Assembly: GCF_010894435.1 (NCBI RefSeq)
Contig: NZ_JAAIXZ010000002.1
Coordinates: 186,001-250,000, forward strand
From: Pyxidicoccus trucidator
GTDB lineage: Bacteria > Myxococcota > Myxococcia > Myxococcales > Myxococcaceae
Reading direction: 5' to 3'
DNA: 64,000 bases
Positions 8,157 to 17,641 of the stretch are shown here, piece after piece. Every line of letters begins with the position of its first letter. The stretch's first letter is position 1. A program made the position numbers and the translations under genes. The notes under the pieces were generated by a model. The model did no database searches and was not told the origin of the DNA. It saw only the letters and a program-made list of their open reading frames with translations.

Positions 8157-8679
8157 TGCCGCCGCGGAACGCGGAGTCGCGCAGCACCAGGCCTTCCTTG
8201 TAGAGGCGCGCGGCCTTGGGGCCGACGAGGAAGCCCTTGGGGTCGCCCTTGCGGTAGGTCTTCTTCACGAACTCCTCAATCTCCAGGAACAGGCGCCGGA
8301 ACTGGTCCGGAGCCGCGTTCTTGCGGCCCGTCTGCGCGGTGATGTCCAGCTCCGCCCAGAACTGGCCGCTGAGCAGCTCCCCCTCCTCGTTGGGGCGCGA
8401 GCGCTCCATGAAGATGACGGGCGAGCGCACCTCGTCGATGCGCCAGTACCCCTTGTCGGGCCCCCGCTTCACCTTGTCGACGATGGCGGGCCCCAGCTCC
8501 GAGGCCACCATGTACAGGTCCTCGGGCGGGATTCTGGGGAGGTTCTCCATGCTCGCGCGGAAGGTCTTCCAGTCCTCGGGGACGCGCCGCGGGTAGACCT
8601 CCAGCGTGAAGCGCTCCAGGAAGCGGAAGAAGGCGACTTCGTCGTCGGGGGACATGAAGAACTGAAGGACGTTGGCCAT
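8137..8679 (-). CDS. Conserved hypothetical protein, 180 aa
   Basis: The start ATG at 8679 has GAGG about 8 bases upstream. The product is soluble, without a signal peptide or membrane segment, starting MANVLQFFMSPDDEVAFFRF. It has a charged, mostly alpha/beta composition and a central segment LLSGQFWAELDITAQTGRKN. I do not recognise the family and will not assign a function. It is divergent from the M32 carboxypeptidase gene (71 bp apart) and convergent with prfC, with no operon partner. The shape, a small acidic-aromatic single-domain protein, is compatible with immunity-like or adaptor roles, but this is only a description. Confidence 0.75.
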   Translation of the reverse strand: MANVLQFFMSPDDEVAFFRFLERFTLEVYPRRVPEDWKTFRASMENLPRIPPEDLYMVASELGPAIVDKVKRGPDKGYWRIDEVRSPVIFMERSRPNEEGELLSGQFWAELDITAQTGRKNAAPDQFRRLFLEIEEFVKKTYRKGDPKGFLVGPKAARLYKEGLVLRDSAFRGGTVAPYK

Positions 8680-8750
8680 CGCGCAGCCCTCATACCCCTG
8701 AGTACGTCTCCCGCGAAAGTCCGCCGCGAAGCGCGGTTAGAATCTCCGGC

Positions 8751-10241
8751 ATGGAAACCTGGCTGCTCTCCCGAATGCAGGAGCTTCGCGACCTCCAAGG
8801 CCTCGTCGGCCTGGCCACCTGGGACCAGGAGACGTACCTGCCCGCCAAGGCGGCCCCCGCGCGTGCCCATCAGCTGTCCACCCTCCAGGGGCTGTACCAC
8901 GAGCGCCTGGTGGACCCCCGGCTGGGCGAGGCCCTGGCGAAGGCCTCCTCCCAGGACCTCTCCGAGGATGCGCGCGCCATGGTGCGCGTGCTCACCCGGG
9001 AGCGGGAGCGCGAGGTGCGCGTGCCCTCCGCCCTGGTGAAGGCCCTGGCGGAGGCGCAGAGCCGCGCCCTCCACGCCTGGCGGGAGGCGCGCAAGGAGAA
9101 GAGCTTCGCCGTCTTCCAGCCCGCGCTGGGGCGCCTCTTGCAGCTGCGCCGCGAGCAGGCGGACGCCTACGGCCATGGCGGTGAGCGCTATGACGCGCTG
9201 CTGGAGGGCCATGAGCCCGGCATGCGCGTGGAGCGGCTCACCCCCGTGCTGGCCGCGCTGCGCGAGCAGCTCATCCCCATGGCGGGCAGGCTCGCCGCCG
9301 CGCGCCGCTCGGTGCCCCGCCTCTTCGACGGGCGCCGGTACGACAAGGACGCGCAGTGGGCCTTCACGCTGCGGCTGCTCAAGGACATCGGCTTCGACCT
9401 GGAGGCGGGCCGGCAGGACGTCAGCATCCACCCCTTCACCGGAGGCACGCACCCGCAGGACGTGCGCCTCACCACGCACCTGGACGAGTCCAGCCCGCTG
9501 CCCGCCATCTTCAGCACCATCCACGAGGCGGGCCACGGCCTGTACGAGCAGGGCTTCTCGCCCGAGCACTACCGCACCCCGCTGGCCGCCGCGCCCTCCA
9601 TGGGCCTGCACGAGTCCCAGTCCCGGCTCTGGGAGAACATCGTCGGCCGGAGCCGGCCCTTCTGGGAGCACTACTTCCCCGCGCTGCGCGCCGCCTTCCC
9701 GGACGCCCTGTCCGGCGTGGACGTGGACGGCTTCCACGCGGCCGTCAACGAGGTGAGTCCCTCGCTCATCCGGATTGAGTCGGACGAGGTGACGTACAAC
9801 CTGCACATCGCCCTGCGCTACGAGCTGGAGCTGCTGCTGGTGCGCGACGAGCTGCCGCTGGCGGAGCTGCCCGCCGCGTGGAATGCGCGCATGGAGAAGT
9901 ACCTGGGAATCACTCCGCCCGACGACACGCGCGGGGTGCTCCAGGACATCCACTGGGCCTGGGGCGAGCTGGGCTACTTCCCCACGTACTCGCTGGGCAA
10001 CCTCTACGCGGCGTCCCTCTACCGCGCGGCGGAGCGGGCGATTCCGGACCTCACGGGCCACCTGCGCCGGGGCGAGCTGCTGCCCCTGCGGGACTGGCTG
10101 CGCGCCAACGTCCACACCCAGGGCTTCCGCCTTCCCGCCGAGGAGCTGGTGCGCGGGGTGACGGGTCGGGGCCTCACCGACACGGACTTCCTGGCCTACC
10201 TGCGGGAGAAGTACGGCGCGCTCTACGGCATCTCCCTCTGA
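8751..10241 (+). CDS. M32 family metallocarboxypeptidase (carboxypeptidase Taq)
   Basis: A 496-aa protein, the normal M32 length. The zinc motif HEAGH is at residues 258-262 (context [15 protein letters not shown]), followed by the family signature [10 protein letters not shown] at ~287-296, which supplies the third zinc ligand region. Other family blocks are [11 protein letters not shown] near the N-terminus and [17 protein letters not shown] and [10 protein letters not shown] in the C-terminal half. M32 enzymes are cytoplasmic and remove C-terminal amino acids from peptides with broad specificity. There is no signal peptide. The next gene converges 7 bp downstream. Confidence 0.95.
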   Translation: METWLLSRMQELRDLQGLVGLATWDQETYLPAKAAPARAHQLSTLQGLYHERLVDPRLGEALAKASSQDLSEDARAMVRVLTREREREVRVPSALVKALAEAQSRALHAWREARKEKSFAVFQPALGRLLQLRREQADAYGHGGERYDALLEGHEPGMRVERLTPVLAALREQLIPMAGRLAAARRSVPRLFDGRRYDKDAQWAFTLRLLKDIGFDLEAGRQDVSIHPFTGGTHPQDVRLTTHLDESSPLPAIFSTIHEAGHGLYEQGFSPEHYRTPLAAAPSMGLHESQSRLWENIVGRSRPFWEHYFPALRAAFPDALSGVDVDGFHAAVNEVSPSLIRIESDEVTYNLHIALRYELELLLVRDELPLAELPAAWNARMEKYLGITPPDDTRGVLQDIHWAWGELGYFPTYSLGNLYAASLYRAAERAIPDLTGHLRRGELLPLRDWLRANVHTQGFRLPAEELVRGVTGRGLTDTDFLAYLREKYGALYGISL

Positions 10242-10248
10242 GCAAGTG

Positions 10249-10605
10249 TCAGTGGGCGAACAGCAGGGGCCGGCACGCGCGGGCCAGCTGCAGCGCATCG
10301 CGCGCGAGCGCGTACGAGTCCGGGTCCTCCGCGTCCAGCCACGCGGTACGGGCCACGCGGTTGCCCAGCTCGAAGCACAGGCTGGTGGTACGGCGGCCCA
10401 GCCGGCTCTCCTTCTGCAACGCGCGCACGTTCAGCTCGCACAGCTCCGCACACTGCCGCAGCAGGCGGACCATCTCCCCGCTCACCGGCTGTCCACGAGC
10501 CACCATTCGCGCCATGCCCTCTTCACAGGACGCCTGGCACTGGAGGCTCGCGGCGATGCATCGGGCCACATCCGCGCGTGCACCGTCCACTCTGGCTCCC
10601 AGCAT
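10249..10605 (-). CDS. Small Cys-containing helical protein (DUF326-like?)
   Basis: The start at 10605 is well supported: GGAGGT (10613-10618) lies 7 bases upstream, whereas a longer open frame to 10752 overlaps the opposite-strand remnant. The 118-aa product is mostly helical, with cysteines spaced along helices (CIAASLQCQASC, QCAELC, SLCFEL, LARACR). This recalls DUF326/Csp four-helix bundles that bind copper or iron through inward-facing Cys, but it has fewer Cys than those. No signal peptide is visible. Possible roles are metal storage or ligand sensing; I am not sure of the family. It is convergent with the carboxypeptidase and divergent from the O-methyltransferase remnant. Confidence 0.7.
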   Translation of the reverse strand: MLGARVDGARADVARCIAASLQCQASCEEGMARMVARGQPVSGEMVRLLRQCAELCELNVRALQKESRLGRRTTSLCFELGNRVARTAWLDAEDPDSYALARDALQLARACRPLLFAH

Positions 10606-10698
10606 TGCGCGCACCTCCGAGGGCGACAAAGTTATGCACGCTGCGTCCCGCGGCAACCCGAAGTGGGGGGCCCGGAGGTACGTGTTAAGCGGTGGGCC

Positions 10699-10830
10699 AT
10701 GGCACAGCTCACCCTCGTACCATCGGAGGTCGAGGAGTACGCGCAGGCGCACACCACGGCACCCGCGCCGCTCTTCGAGGAGCTCAAGGACCTCACCTAC
10801 GCGCAGATGTCCTCACCCGGCATGCACTGA
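10699..10830 (+). pseudogene. N-terminal remnant of an O-methyltransferase gene
   Basis: The 43 codons encode MAQLTLVPSEVEEYAQAHTT ... FEELKDLTYAQMSSPGMH and then stop at 10828-10830. This is the characteristic start of class I, CCoAOMT-like SAM-dependent O-methyltransferases, in which the 'SSPGM' segment is followed by a helix and the SAM-binding VLEIGTFTGYS block. Here the sequence breaks off right after SSPGM. The opposite-strand M1 aminopeptidase gene ends two bases later, so the rest of the gene was probably deleted when these two ends were joined. A short peptide might still be made, but it cannot bind SAM. Confidence 0.7.
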
Positions 10831-10831
10831 G

Positions 10832-13564
10832 TCAGTAGCCGCCGAGGAAGCGCTCCAGCCCGGGGCGCAGTGCCTCGCGCTGGGCGATGCACAGGTCCAC
10901 GCGCTCCAGGGACTGCGCGAGGGCGCGCGCTCCACCGTCGATTCGCAGGGCATGCGGGCCGAGGAAGTCGGCCACCTGCTGGCGCTGCCCGGCGTCGCAG
11001 AAGTAGCCGCCGGTGGCCAGCAGCCACGCGGCGCTGTCGCGCGGCAGCCGCTGGAGCATCGACTCGAAGTGCTCGCGCAGGAAGGCGAAGGCCCCCGCGC
11101 GGGTGGGCGGCTCGGCGAGCTGCCCGAAGAGGATGGGCAGCGCCTCGCGGGCGTCCACCTCCGGGGCCAGCAGCAGGTCCAGGCTGGCGCGCGAAAGGGC
11201 CGGGTCCTTGAAGGTGCCCAGCGCGTTGAAGAGGAGGTCGCGCTCGCGGCCACTCGGTGTGGTGCGCAGGGCCTCGCGCAGGCGCTGGTGCAGGGCGGCG
11301 TCACCACTGGCAGCGGCGGTGCCGAGCACTGCGTAGGCCGCGTCCTGCGACAGCACGCTCCGGTCCTCCAGCCAGCGCAGGGTGAGGCGGCGGGCCTCGG
11401 CGCGCAGGGCGGGGTCCTCGCCCACGTTGGCCACCATCCACACCAGCAGCGGGCGCAGCATGCGCTCGTCCTCGCTCTCTCCCGGGCGCTGCTCGAAGCC
11501 CAGCCGGCGCGCCAGCGGACCGAAGAGGCCGCGCACGAAGCGCGCGCGGTGCGGCAGGTGTGAGGTGGGGACGAACTCGTCCCGCACGCCGCCCACCACG
11601 GCCACCGCGCCCTCGACCAGGTCCGGGTCCTCCGGGCGCAGCAGTCGGGTGGTCAGCGTGAGCGCCTGGGCCACGTTCAGGTCGCCGCTGGACACCAGGG
11701 CTCGCGCGTCGTCCATCAGCACGCGGCGCTCGGGGACGGTGAGCCCCCGGCCGCCCCCGCGCGCCAGGCGCTCCAGGCCGTCTCCGAGGAGCAGCGCGTG
11801 GTAGTAGCCGCGCCCGTCCGCGTTGGGGTGGACCGCGTCCGGACAGCCCTTCGCCCCGTCCAGCACCAGCGTGCCCGTGGGCTCGGTGAGCACCGTGCAG
11901 GCGCGCCCCTCCGTGCCGCCCGCGACGTAGCGCACACAGAGGGGGACGTGCCACGGCCGCTTCGAGTGCGCCCCGCCGGGAGAGCCCAGCGGCAGGTAGC
12001 GCCGCTGCTCCAGCGCGAGCCGGGGCGGACCGTCCTTCGGGCACGTCAGCGCCATGGACACGAGCGGCACGCCAGGCTGGTCCAGGAACGTGGAGAAGGC
12101 GGGCCCCACGTCCCGGTCCACGGTGGCGGAGAGGGCCTGGAAGAAGTCCGCCGTGGTGGCGGTGCCGCGCGCGTGCGTCCTCAGGTAGCGCTGCACGCCC
12201 AACTGGAAGGCGTCCGGCCCCACCCACGACTCGAACATGGCCAGCACCGCGGCGCCCTTGCCGTAGGTGATGCCGTCGAAGGCGCCGTGGATGTCGCCCG
12301 TGGATTGGATGGGCTGGCGGATGCTGCGCGCGCTGACGAGCTGGTCCTCCTCCATGGCGTGGCCGCGTGCCTCCACGCGGCGCACGTCCCAGCGCCACCC
12401 GGGCTGCCACTGCGTCACCACCTTGATGGCGAGCCAGTCCGCGAAGGACTCGTTGAGCCACAGGTCATCCCACCACGCCATGGTGACGAGGTTGCCGAAC
12501 CACTGGTGCGCCAGCTCGTGCGCCTGCGTCTCCGCGAAGTAGCGCTGGCGCCACACGGAGTCCCCCTCCACCGGTCCCAGCATGCCCTGCGTGCCGAAGG
12601 TGATGAGGCCCGGGTGTTCCATGGCACCGCCCTGCACGCCGGGCAGGGCCACCACGTCCAGCTTGGCGAAGGGGTAGGGCGTGCCGAACCACGCCTCCAG
12701 CCGCTCCAGCAGCGGCGGGGTGATGCGCGCGGCCCAGGCGGCCTCGGCGCCGCGGCCGTGGGGCACCAGCATGCGCACCGGCACGGCGTTCCTGCCCGCG
12801 GTGCCCGCGTCCACCACCTCGAAGGGGCCCACCGCGAAGGCCACGAGGTACGAGGGCAGCGGCGGCGTGGGCTGGAAGCGCACCGTCTTCCAGCCGTCCG
12901 CGCCGCGCTCCTCCGCCTGCACGGGCGAGTTGGAGAAGGCGCCGTCCTCCGCGCGCACGCGCAGGGTGAGCTGCCAGGGAAGCTTGTAGGAGGGCTCGTC
13001 GAAGCAGGGGAAGGCGCGCCGCGCATACAGCGCCTCGAACTGCGTCATCGCGTACCAGCGCCCGTCCTCCTGCTCGCGGAAGATGCCGGAGTCCTCCTGC
13101 GCCAGCGCGCGGCCGGTGTACTCCACGTGCAGCGTGGCGGTGCCGGGGCCCACCGGCTCCTCGGGGATGAAGGCGAGGACGGCGCCCATGGGAAGCGCGG
13201 CCACCGGCACGCGCCGGCCATTCACGACGAGGGTGGCGGACTCGACGGACAGCTCCTCGCCGTGGAGCCACAGCTCCGGCGTCGACTCCGACAACGAGAG
13301 CTCCAGGTCCGCCGTGCCGCGGAACCCCTGCTTCCGGGGGTCCAGCTCCAGCGTCACCGCCTGCCGCGTGGGCCGCACGCGCCCGTCCAGCCTCAGGCCC
13401 GGCGGCACGAGGACGCGAGGCCCGTCGTCGGAGGGCGCTGCCTCCCGAGTCAGGGGCGCTGTCGAGGCCCTTGCCGGAGGCGGCTCCCGCCGGGTGCCCA
13501 GGCAGCCCACGAGGGTGAGCGCCAGCAGGGGCCCCATGGCCGCGCCGAGGTGTCCAAGCCGCAT
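10832..13564 (-). CDS. M1 family zinc aminopeptidase, lipoprotein
   Basis: Start 13564 gives MRLGHLGAAMGPLLALTLVG followed by Cys, a lipoprotein signal peptide with GGAG-type SD upstream; longer starts add unrelated residues. The 910-aa product has the M1 exopeptidase motif GGAMEH at ~312-317 (GAMEN variant) and the zinc site HELAHQWFGN (His ~349 and 353) with Glu at ~372 in NESFADW, i.e. HExxH-x18-E. The N-terminal beta-sandwich and C-terminal helical repeat domain have the usual size. It should trim N-terminal residues from peptides at the cell surface or periplasm. It ends 2 bp from a methyltransferase remnant. Confidence 0.93.
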   Translation of the reverse strand: MRLGHLGAAMGPLLALTLVGCLGTRREPPPARASTAPLTREAAPSDDGPRVLVPPGLRLDGRVRPTRQAVTLELDPRKQGFRGTADLELSLSESTPELWLHGEELSVESATLVVNGRRVPVAALPMGAVLAFIPEEPVGPGTATLHVEYTGRALAQEDSGIFREQEDGRWYAMTQFEALYARRAFPCFDEPSYKLPWQLTLRVRAEDGAFSNSPVQAEERGADGWKTVRFQPTPPLPSYLVAFAVGPFEVVDAGTAGRNAVPVRMLVPHGRGAEAAWAARITPPLLERLEAWFGTPYPFAKLDVVALPGVQGGAMEHPGLITFGTQGMLGPVEGDSVWRQRYFAETQAHELAHQWFGNLVTMAWWDDLWLNESFADWLAIKVVTQWQPGWRWDVRRVEARGHAMEEDQLVSARSIRQPIQSTGDIHGAFDGITYGKGAAVLAMFESWVGPDAFQLGVQRYLRTHARGTATTADFFQALSATVDRDVGPAFSTFLDQPGVPLVSMALTCPKDGPPRLALEQRRYLPLGSPGGAHSKRPWHVPLCVRYVAGGTEGRACTVLTEPTGTLVLDGAKGCPDAVHPNADGRGYYHALLLGDGLERLARGGGRGLTVPERRVLMDDARALVSSGDLNVAQALTLTTRLLRPEDPDLVEGAVAVVGGVRDEFVPTSHLPHRARFVRGLFGPLARRLGFEQRPGESEDERMLRPLLVWMVANVGEDPALRAEARRLTLRWLEDRSVLSQDAAYAVLGTAAASGDAALHQRLREALRTTPSGRERDLLFNALGTFKDPALSRASLDLLLAPEVDAREALPILFGQLAEPPTRAGAFAFLREHFESMLQRLPRDSAAWLLATGGYFCDAGQRQQVADFLGPHALRIDGGARALAQSLERVDLCIAQREALRPGLERFLGGY

Positions 13565-13691
13565 CGGGAAGGTCTCCGCGCGCGGGACACAGGATGGCCC
13601 ACGCATCCGCGCATTCCACCACCCGCGTCGGCGCGGGGATAGCGCTCCACGCGGGTGTCACCCATGACGCGGGAGGGCAAGGCCTCCCACG

Positions 13692-13716
13692 CCCACCGCG
13701 AGCACCGTGCGGTGGG
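13692..13716 (-). terminator. Hairpin downstream of the RNase D gene
   Basis: CCCACCGC and GCGGTGGG form a perfect 8-bp stem with a 9-nt loop, 16 bp past the stop of the leftward gene ending at 13732. Confidence 0.55.
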
Positions 13717-13731
13717 GTGGCACTCCCGGTG

Positions 13732-14901
13732 TCAGCCGTTGACCACGGGGAACTGGGCGAGCAGCTCGAGGAGCGCCGTCCCGTAGAGCTGGAGCCGCTT
13801 CTCGCCGAAGTAGGGCACCTGGGCCAGCTCCTCCAGGCTCTTCGGGGGCTGGCCGGCCACCATGTCCAGGATGGGGTTGGGCAGCACCACGCTGGGTGTC
13901 ACCTTGCGCTCGGTGGCCTTCTCCACGCGGAACTGCTTGAGGGCGTCCTCGCGCTTGCGGCGGTTCGAGTCCCGGGGGCCCTTGGCCTCGCGCTCCGGCT
14001 CCAGCTCGCCCTTGCGTCCCTTCTCCACCAGCTCGCGCACCACCGCGAGCACGTCGTCACCGTGCGTCCGGACGAAGGAGCCGCGCACGCCGGCGGCGCG
14101 CGCCAGCTCGCGGGGGTTGGCGGGCAGCTTCACGGCGATGTCGGCCAGCGCCATGTTGGAGAGCATCCGCCCCATGGGGACGTTCTCCTTCTCCGCCCAC
14201 TCCAGCCGCTTGCGGTGCAGCGCGTGGGCAATGGCGTTGGCCAGCGTCACCTGCGCGGGGGACAGCCCGGCGCGCGGCAGCTTGGGCTTGTAGTCCGTGC
14301 CCACGTCGGGGCGCGCCACGGCCTCGTCGCACAGGCGCACGCAGTCCAGCAGCACCTCCTCCAGGATGCCGGCCTCGCGGCACGCCTCGCGGACGTTGCG
14401 GCCCAGCTCGCAGAGGTAGCGCACGTCGTTGGCGATGTACTCGCGCATGGCGGGCGGCAGCGGGCGGATGGAGAAGTCGGACTGCTGGTGCTCCTTCGGC
14501 AGCTCCACGCCCAGCCGCTCGCGGGCCACGTCCGCGAGCCCCACCTTGGGCCAGCCCAGCAGGGTGGCCGCCCGGTGGGTATCGAAGAGGCCCTGCACCC
14601 GCACGCCCACTTCGGCGAGGAACTGCAGGTCGCCCTGCGCGGCGTGGAAGAACTTGGTACGTGCCGGGTCGGCCATCAGCGGGGCGAGCAGGCGGGCCTC
14701 CACCCCGGGCTGGAGGGTGTCGAAGAGGAAGACTTCATCGTCGGTGCCCAGCTGGAGGAAGCACAGGCGGGCACGGAAGGCGTGCATGGAGTCCGCCTCC
14801 AGGTCCACGGCCAGCTCGCGCACCTCCTCCAGCCTGCGGGTGGCGCTCTGCGCCCCTGCGGCATCCACCACGTCCACGGCACCCTGCGGGTAGGTCGGCA
14901 T
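13732..14901 (-). CDS. rnd: Ribonuclease D
   Basis: A 389-aa 3'-5' exoribonuclease of the DEDDy group. The first catalytic block is ELAVDLEADSMHAF, the second is HAAQGDLQFL, and the third is REYIANDVRYL with the tyrosine of DEDDy. The DTHRAATLLGWPKVGL and RPLPPAMREYI segments are typical of RNase D. The C-terminal third carries HRDC-like helical segments (RKRLEWAEKENVPMGRML; KSLEELAQVPYFGEKRLQLY). RNase D trims 3' ends of tRNA precursors and other stable RNAs in the cytoplasm. It is divergent, by 65 bp, from the tRNA-thiolation gene ttcA, so both neighbours act on tRNA. Confidence 0.93.
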   Translation of the reverse strand: MPTYPQGAVDVVDAAGAQSATRRLEEVRELAVDLEADSMHAFRARLCFLQLGTDDEVFLFDTLQPGVEARLLAPLMADPARTKFFHAAQGDLQFLAEVGVRVQGLFDTHRAATLLGWPKVGLADVARERLGVELPKEHQQSDFSIRPLPPAMREYIANDVRYLCELGRNVREACREAGILEEVLLDCVRLCDEAVARPDVGTDYKPKLPRAGLSPAQVTLANAIAHALHRKRLEWAEKENVPMGRMLSNMALADIAVKLPANPRELARAAGVRGSFVRTHGDDVLAVVRELVEKGRKGELEPEREAKGPRDSNRRKREDALKQFRVEKATERKVTPSVVLPNPILDMVAGQPPKSLEELAQVPYFGEKRLQLYGTALLELLAQFPVVNG

Positions 14902-14966
14902 CGGGCTGGGCAGGCTAGCGGACCGGGGCTTCCCTTTGAGGTGTTTTTTCCCGGGCCGCCGCTAGG

Positions 14967-15821
14967 ATGGCCACGCCGATGAACGACGTCCAGCGCCTGG
15001 AGAAGAGTCTGCTTGGCCACATGGGCCGGGCTATCGCGGACCACCGCCTCATCGAGGCGGGGGACCGCATCATGGTGGGCGTGTCGGGAGGCAAGGACTC
15101 CTACACGATGCTCCATCTGCTGCGGGAGCTGCAGCGGCGGGCGCCCGTGAAGTTCGAGCTGCTGGCAGTGAACCTGGACCAGGGCCACCCCGGCTTCCCC
15201 GCCGACAAGCTGGAGTCATACTTCCAGCGCGAGGGCTACGCCTACAAGATGCTGAAGGAGGACACCTACACCATCGTCCTGGAGAAGACGCCTCCCGGGA
15301 AGACGCAGTGTTCGGTGTGCTCGCGGATGCGCCGCGGCATCCTCTATACGGCGGCGGTGGAGCTGGGCTGCACGAAGATTGCCCTGGGGCACCACCGGGA
15401 CGACCTCATCCACACGCTGCTGCTGAACCTCTTCTTCGCCGGCTCCATCAAGGCGATGCCCCCGTTGCTTCGCAGCGACGACGGGCGCAACGTGGTCATC
15501 CGCCCGCTGTGCTACGCGCCGGAGAAGGACATCGCGAAGTTCGCGGAGATGATGCAGTTCCCCATCATCCCCTGTGATTTGTGCGGCACGCAGGAGAACC
15601 TCCAGCGCAAGCGCATGCAGCGGCTGGTGGAGGAGCTGGGCAAGGAGATTCCGAACGTCCGTCAGAGCGTGCTCAACGCGATGATGAACGTGCGGCCGTC
15701 ACACCTGCTGGACAAGACGCTCAACCCCGACCCGCTGAACGCGGGGGAGGCCGGGGCACCGACGACGGACTCGAACGACACTCAAGGGAGCGCCAGCCCA
15801 TGGCTCGAGAGCAGGCAGTAA
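14967..15821 (+). CDS. ttcA: tRNA 2-thiocytidine(32) biosynthesis protein TtcA
   Basis: A 284-aa PP-loop ATPase. The PP-loop SGGKDS is at residues 40-45, the conserved CSVC pair at ~115 and 118, and the third iron-sulfur ligand in [17 protein letters not shown] at ~203, matching the TtcA [4Fe-4S] site. [16 protein letters not shown] is also typical. The enzyme adenylates and thiolates C32 in the anticodon loop of certain tRNAs. Two start ATGs are possible (14967 or 14979); neither has a strong SD. It is the first gene of a three-gene operon: the next gene starts 22 bp before its stop. Confidence 0.93.
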   Translation: MATPMNDVQRLEKSLLGHMGRAIADHRLIEAGDRIMVGVSGGKDSYTMLHLLRELQRRAPVKFELLAVNLDQGHPGFPADKLESYFQREGYAYKMLKEDTYTIVLEKTPPGKTQCSVCSRMRRGILYTAAVELGCTKIALGHHRDDLIHTLLLNLFFAGSIKAMPPLLRSDDGRNVVIRPLCYAPEKDIAKFAEMMQFPIIPCDLCGTQENLQRKRMQRLVEELGKEIPNVRQSVLNAMMNVRPSHLLDKTLNPDPLNAGEAGAPTTDSNDTQGSASPWLESRQ

Positions 15822-16624
15822 CAGCGCGCAAGGAGCGCAACGGCGCACTGGTGGAGGCGATGCTGCTGGCCGCGATGGCCGACGGCCGCGTCTCGCAGCG
15901 GGAGATGCAGACGCTGCTCAGCCGCGTGCTGGAGCGGCCGGAATTCGAGGGCACGAAGCCCGAAGAGCTGAACGCCCTGGTGGAGACCAGCGCGGAGCGG
16001 CTGTCCGAGGCGAAGGACCTGGAGGAGGTGCTGGCCTCGCTGCGGCGCCGGCTGCCGGACCACAAGAACCGGATGCTGGCCTTCGGGCTGGCGGCGGCGG
16101 TGGCGCTGGCGGACCAGCGCGCCACGCGCAACGAATTGGGCCTGCTGAAGACGTTCCAGGCCGCGCTGGGCATCTCCGAGGACGAGGTGGCTCAAATCAT
16201 CGACGTCATCGAGAACGGCGGCAGCCTGGCGGAGGCGCTGGGCGAGCCCCTGGAGCGCCTGTTCGCGGAGGTCATGGTGCTGGTGAGCGCCGCGGACGGG
16301 AAGCTGAAGGAGGCCGAGGCGCGGGCGCTGGTGGAGAGCTTCGCGGCGGACCCCCTCTTCGAGAACGTCAGCCCGGAGCGCGCGCAGAACTTCGTCAGCG
16401 AGGCGGTGGTCGCCCTGGCCGCGGAGGGGCTGCCCCAGCGGCTCCAGGTGCTGGCGCACGGGCTCAACACCCACGCCCAGCGGGTGAAGGCCTACCGGCT
16501 GGCGACGAAGATTGCCCACGCGGGCGGCGAGCCGAGCCTGGCGGAGCAGCGCATCCTGGACATGCTCCAGGCCACTTTCGGTCTGGCTGACGACGAAGTG
16601 GCGCGACTGGGCAGGGAGGGGTAG
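15800..16624 (+). CDS. TerB-like (tellurite-resistance-type) helical protein
   Basis: I chose ATG 15800 because GGGAG lies about 9 bases upstream and because upstream codons are the shifted C-terminus of ttcA; the overlap is 22 bp. The 274-aa product has two related helical halves. Each starts with a TerB-like segment ([40 protein letters not shown]) that carries an acidic 'ADG' turn, as in TerB metal-binding bundles. The second half ends [20 protein letters not shown], again TerB-like. No signal peptide or membrane segment. The molecular role of such proteins is unclear; sensing at membranes or metal binding has been suggested for the family. It is followed after 12 bp by a PhnD-like gene. 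Confidence 0.8.
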   Translation: MAREQAVTARKERNGALVEAMLLAAMADGRVSQREMQTLLSRVLERPEFEGTKPEELNALVETSAERLSEAKDLEEVLASLRRRLPDHKNRMLAFGLAAAVALADQRATRNELGLLKTFQAALGISEDEVAQIIDVIENGGSLAEALGEPLERLFAEVMVLVSAADGKLKEAEARALVESFAADPLFENVSPERAQNFVSEAVVALAAEGLPQRLQVLAHGLNTHAQRVKAYRLATKIAHAGGEPSLAEQRILDMLQATFGLADDEVARLGREG

Positions 16625-16636
16625 TTAGGGGGCTGA

Positions 16637-17461
16637 ATGACCCTGCAAGTCCCCTCCGGGCCCCGACACTCGTTCCGCTTCGGTCTTCCTCCCTCGCTGG
16701 GGAACGAGACGGCGCGAGAGCGCGCGGAGCGGCTCGCGGCGTTCCTCCAGCGGGCCCTGGGCAAGCTGGTGGAGGTGAACGTCGCGCCCAGCTACGAGAC
16801 GCTCGCCAAGGACTTGCTGTCCGGGCGGGCGGACGCTGCCTGGGCGCCGCCCTTCGTCTGCGCGCGGATGGAGGCGATGGGCGTGCGGGTGGTGGTGCGC
16901 GGGGTGCGCCGGGGCATGTCCTCGTACCGCTCCGCGCTGGTGTGCCGGGCGGGGGCGGGGCTGAACCTGGAGCGGCTGAAGGGCACCACGGCGTCGTGGG
17001 TCGACCGGGACTCGGTGGCGGGGTACCTGCTGCCGACCGCGTACCTCAAGGCGCAGGGGCTGGAGCCGACGCGGGCCTTCTTCGCGCAGCACTTCACGGG
17101 CTCGTACCGGGGCGCGCTGGAGGCGGTGCTGGACGGCAAGGCGGACGTGACGAGCGTCTTCTGCCCGCCGGCCTCCACGGGGCTGACGTTCGCCACGGGT
17201 GTGGAGGACGTGCTGGGCGCCGGAGCCGGGCGCCGGTTCGAGCTGATTGCCTACACGGACGAGGCGCCCAATGACGGGGTGCCCGTGGCCATGGGGCTGC
17301 CGCCGGAGCTGGTGAGCACGCTGGAGTCCTCGCTGCTGGCGCTCCAGTCGTCGCCGGAGGGCTTGTCGCTGCTGAAGGACATCTTCAACGCGGACCGCTT
17401 CGAGCCCGCGCCGCGCATGGGCTACCGGGCGCTGTACCGCGTGGCGCTGGCGAGTCTGTAG
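16637..17461 (+). CDS. PhnD/phosphonate-type solute-binding fold protein without signal peptide
   Basis: A 274-aa protein with the PhnD/ThiY-like periplasmic-binding fold: FGLPPSLGNETARERAERL, the lobe-defining SYETLAKDLLSGRADAAWAP, and VVRGVRRGMSSYRSALVCRA. The C-terminal part has SSPEGLSLLKDIFNADRFEP, typical of phosphate/phosphonate-binding relatives. AGGGGG sits 4 bases before ATG 16637. There is no Sec or lipoprotein signal, and no permease or ATPase gene nearby, so it does not look like a transporter component. It may be a cytoplasmic ligand-binding or sensory protein acting with the TerB-like gene upstream. Confidence 0.82.
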   Translation: MTLQVPSGPRHSFRFGLPPSLGNETARERAERLAAFLQRALGKLVEVNVAPSYETLAKDLLSGRADAAWAPPFVCARMEAMGVRVVVRGVRRGMSSYRSALVCRAGAGLNLERLKGTTASWVDRDSVAGYLLPTAYLKAQGLEPTRAFFAQHFTGSYRGALEAVLDGKADVTSVFCPPASTGLTFATGVEDVLGAGAGRRFELIAYTDEAPNDGVPVAMGLPPELVSTLESSLLALQSSPEGLSLLKDIFNADRFEPAPRMGYRALYRVALASL

Positions 17462-17595
17462 CCGTCGATTTCACGGGTTCGTGTCCGACGTCCGAGCCGC
17501 CGCCAGGGAGCAGCGGAGCGGCGTTGGACTCATGCGCCGCTCCGCCATGTACTGGGAAGGATGACCTCACGGCCGAAGGTCACCCGTGTGCCATG

Positions 17596-17632
17596 ACCAG
17601 GACTGCACCCAGCCGCTCGTGCTGGTCCTGGT
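17596..17632. terminator. Hairpin between two convergent genes
   Basis: ACCAGGA and TCCTGGT form the outer stem, with an inner CAGC/GCTG stem. It lies between the PhnD-like gene (ends 17461) and the RCC1/MopE gene (ends 17642). Confidence 0.45.
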
Positions 17633-17641
17633 GCCTGTCAC

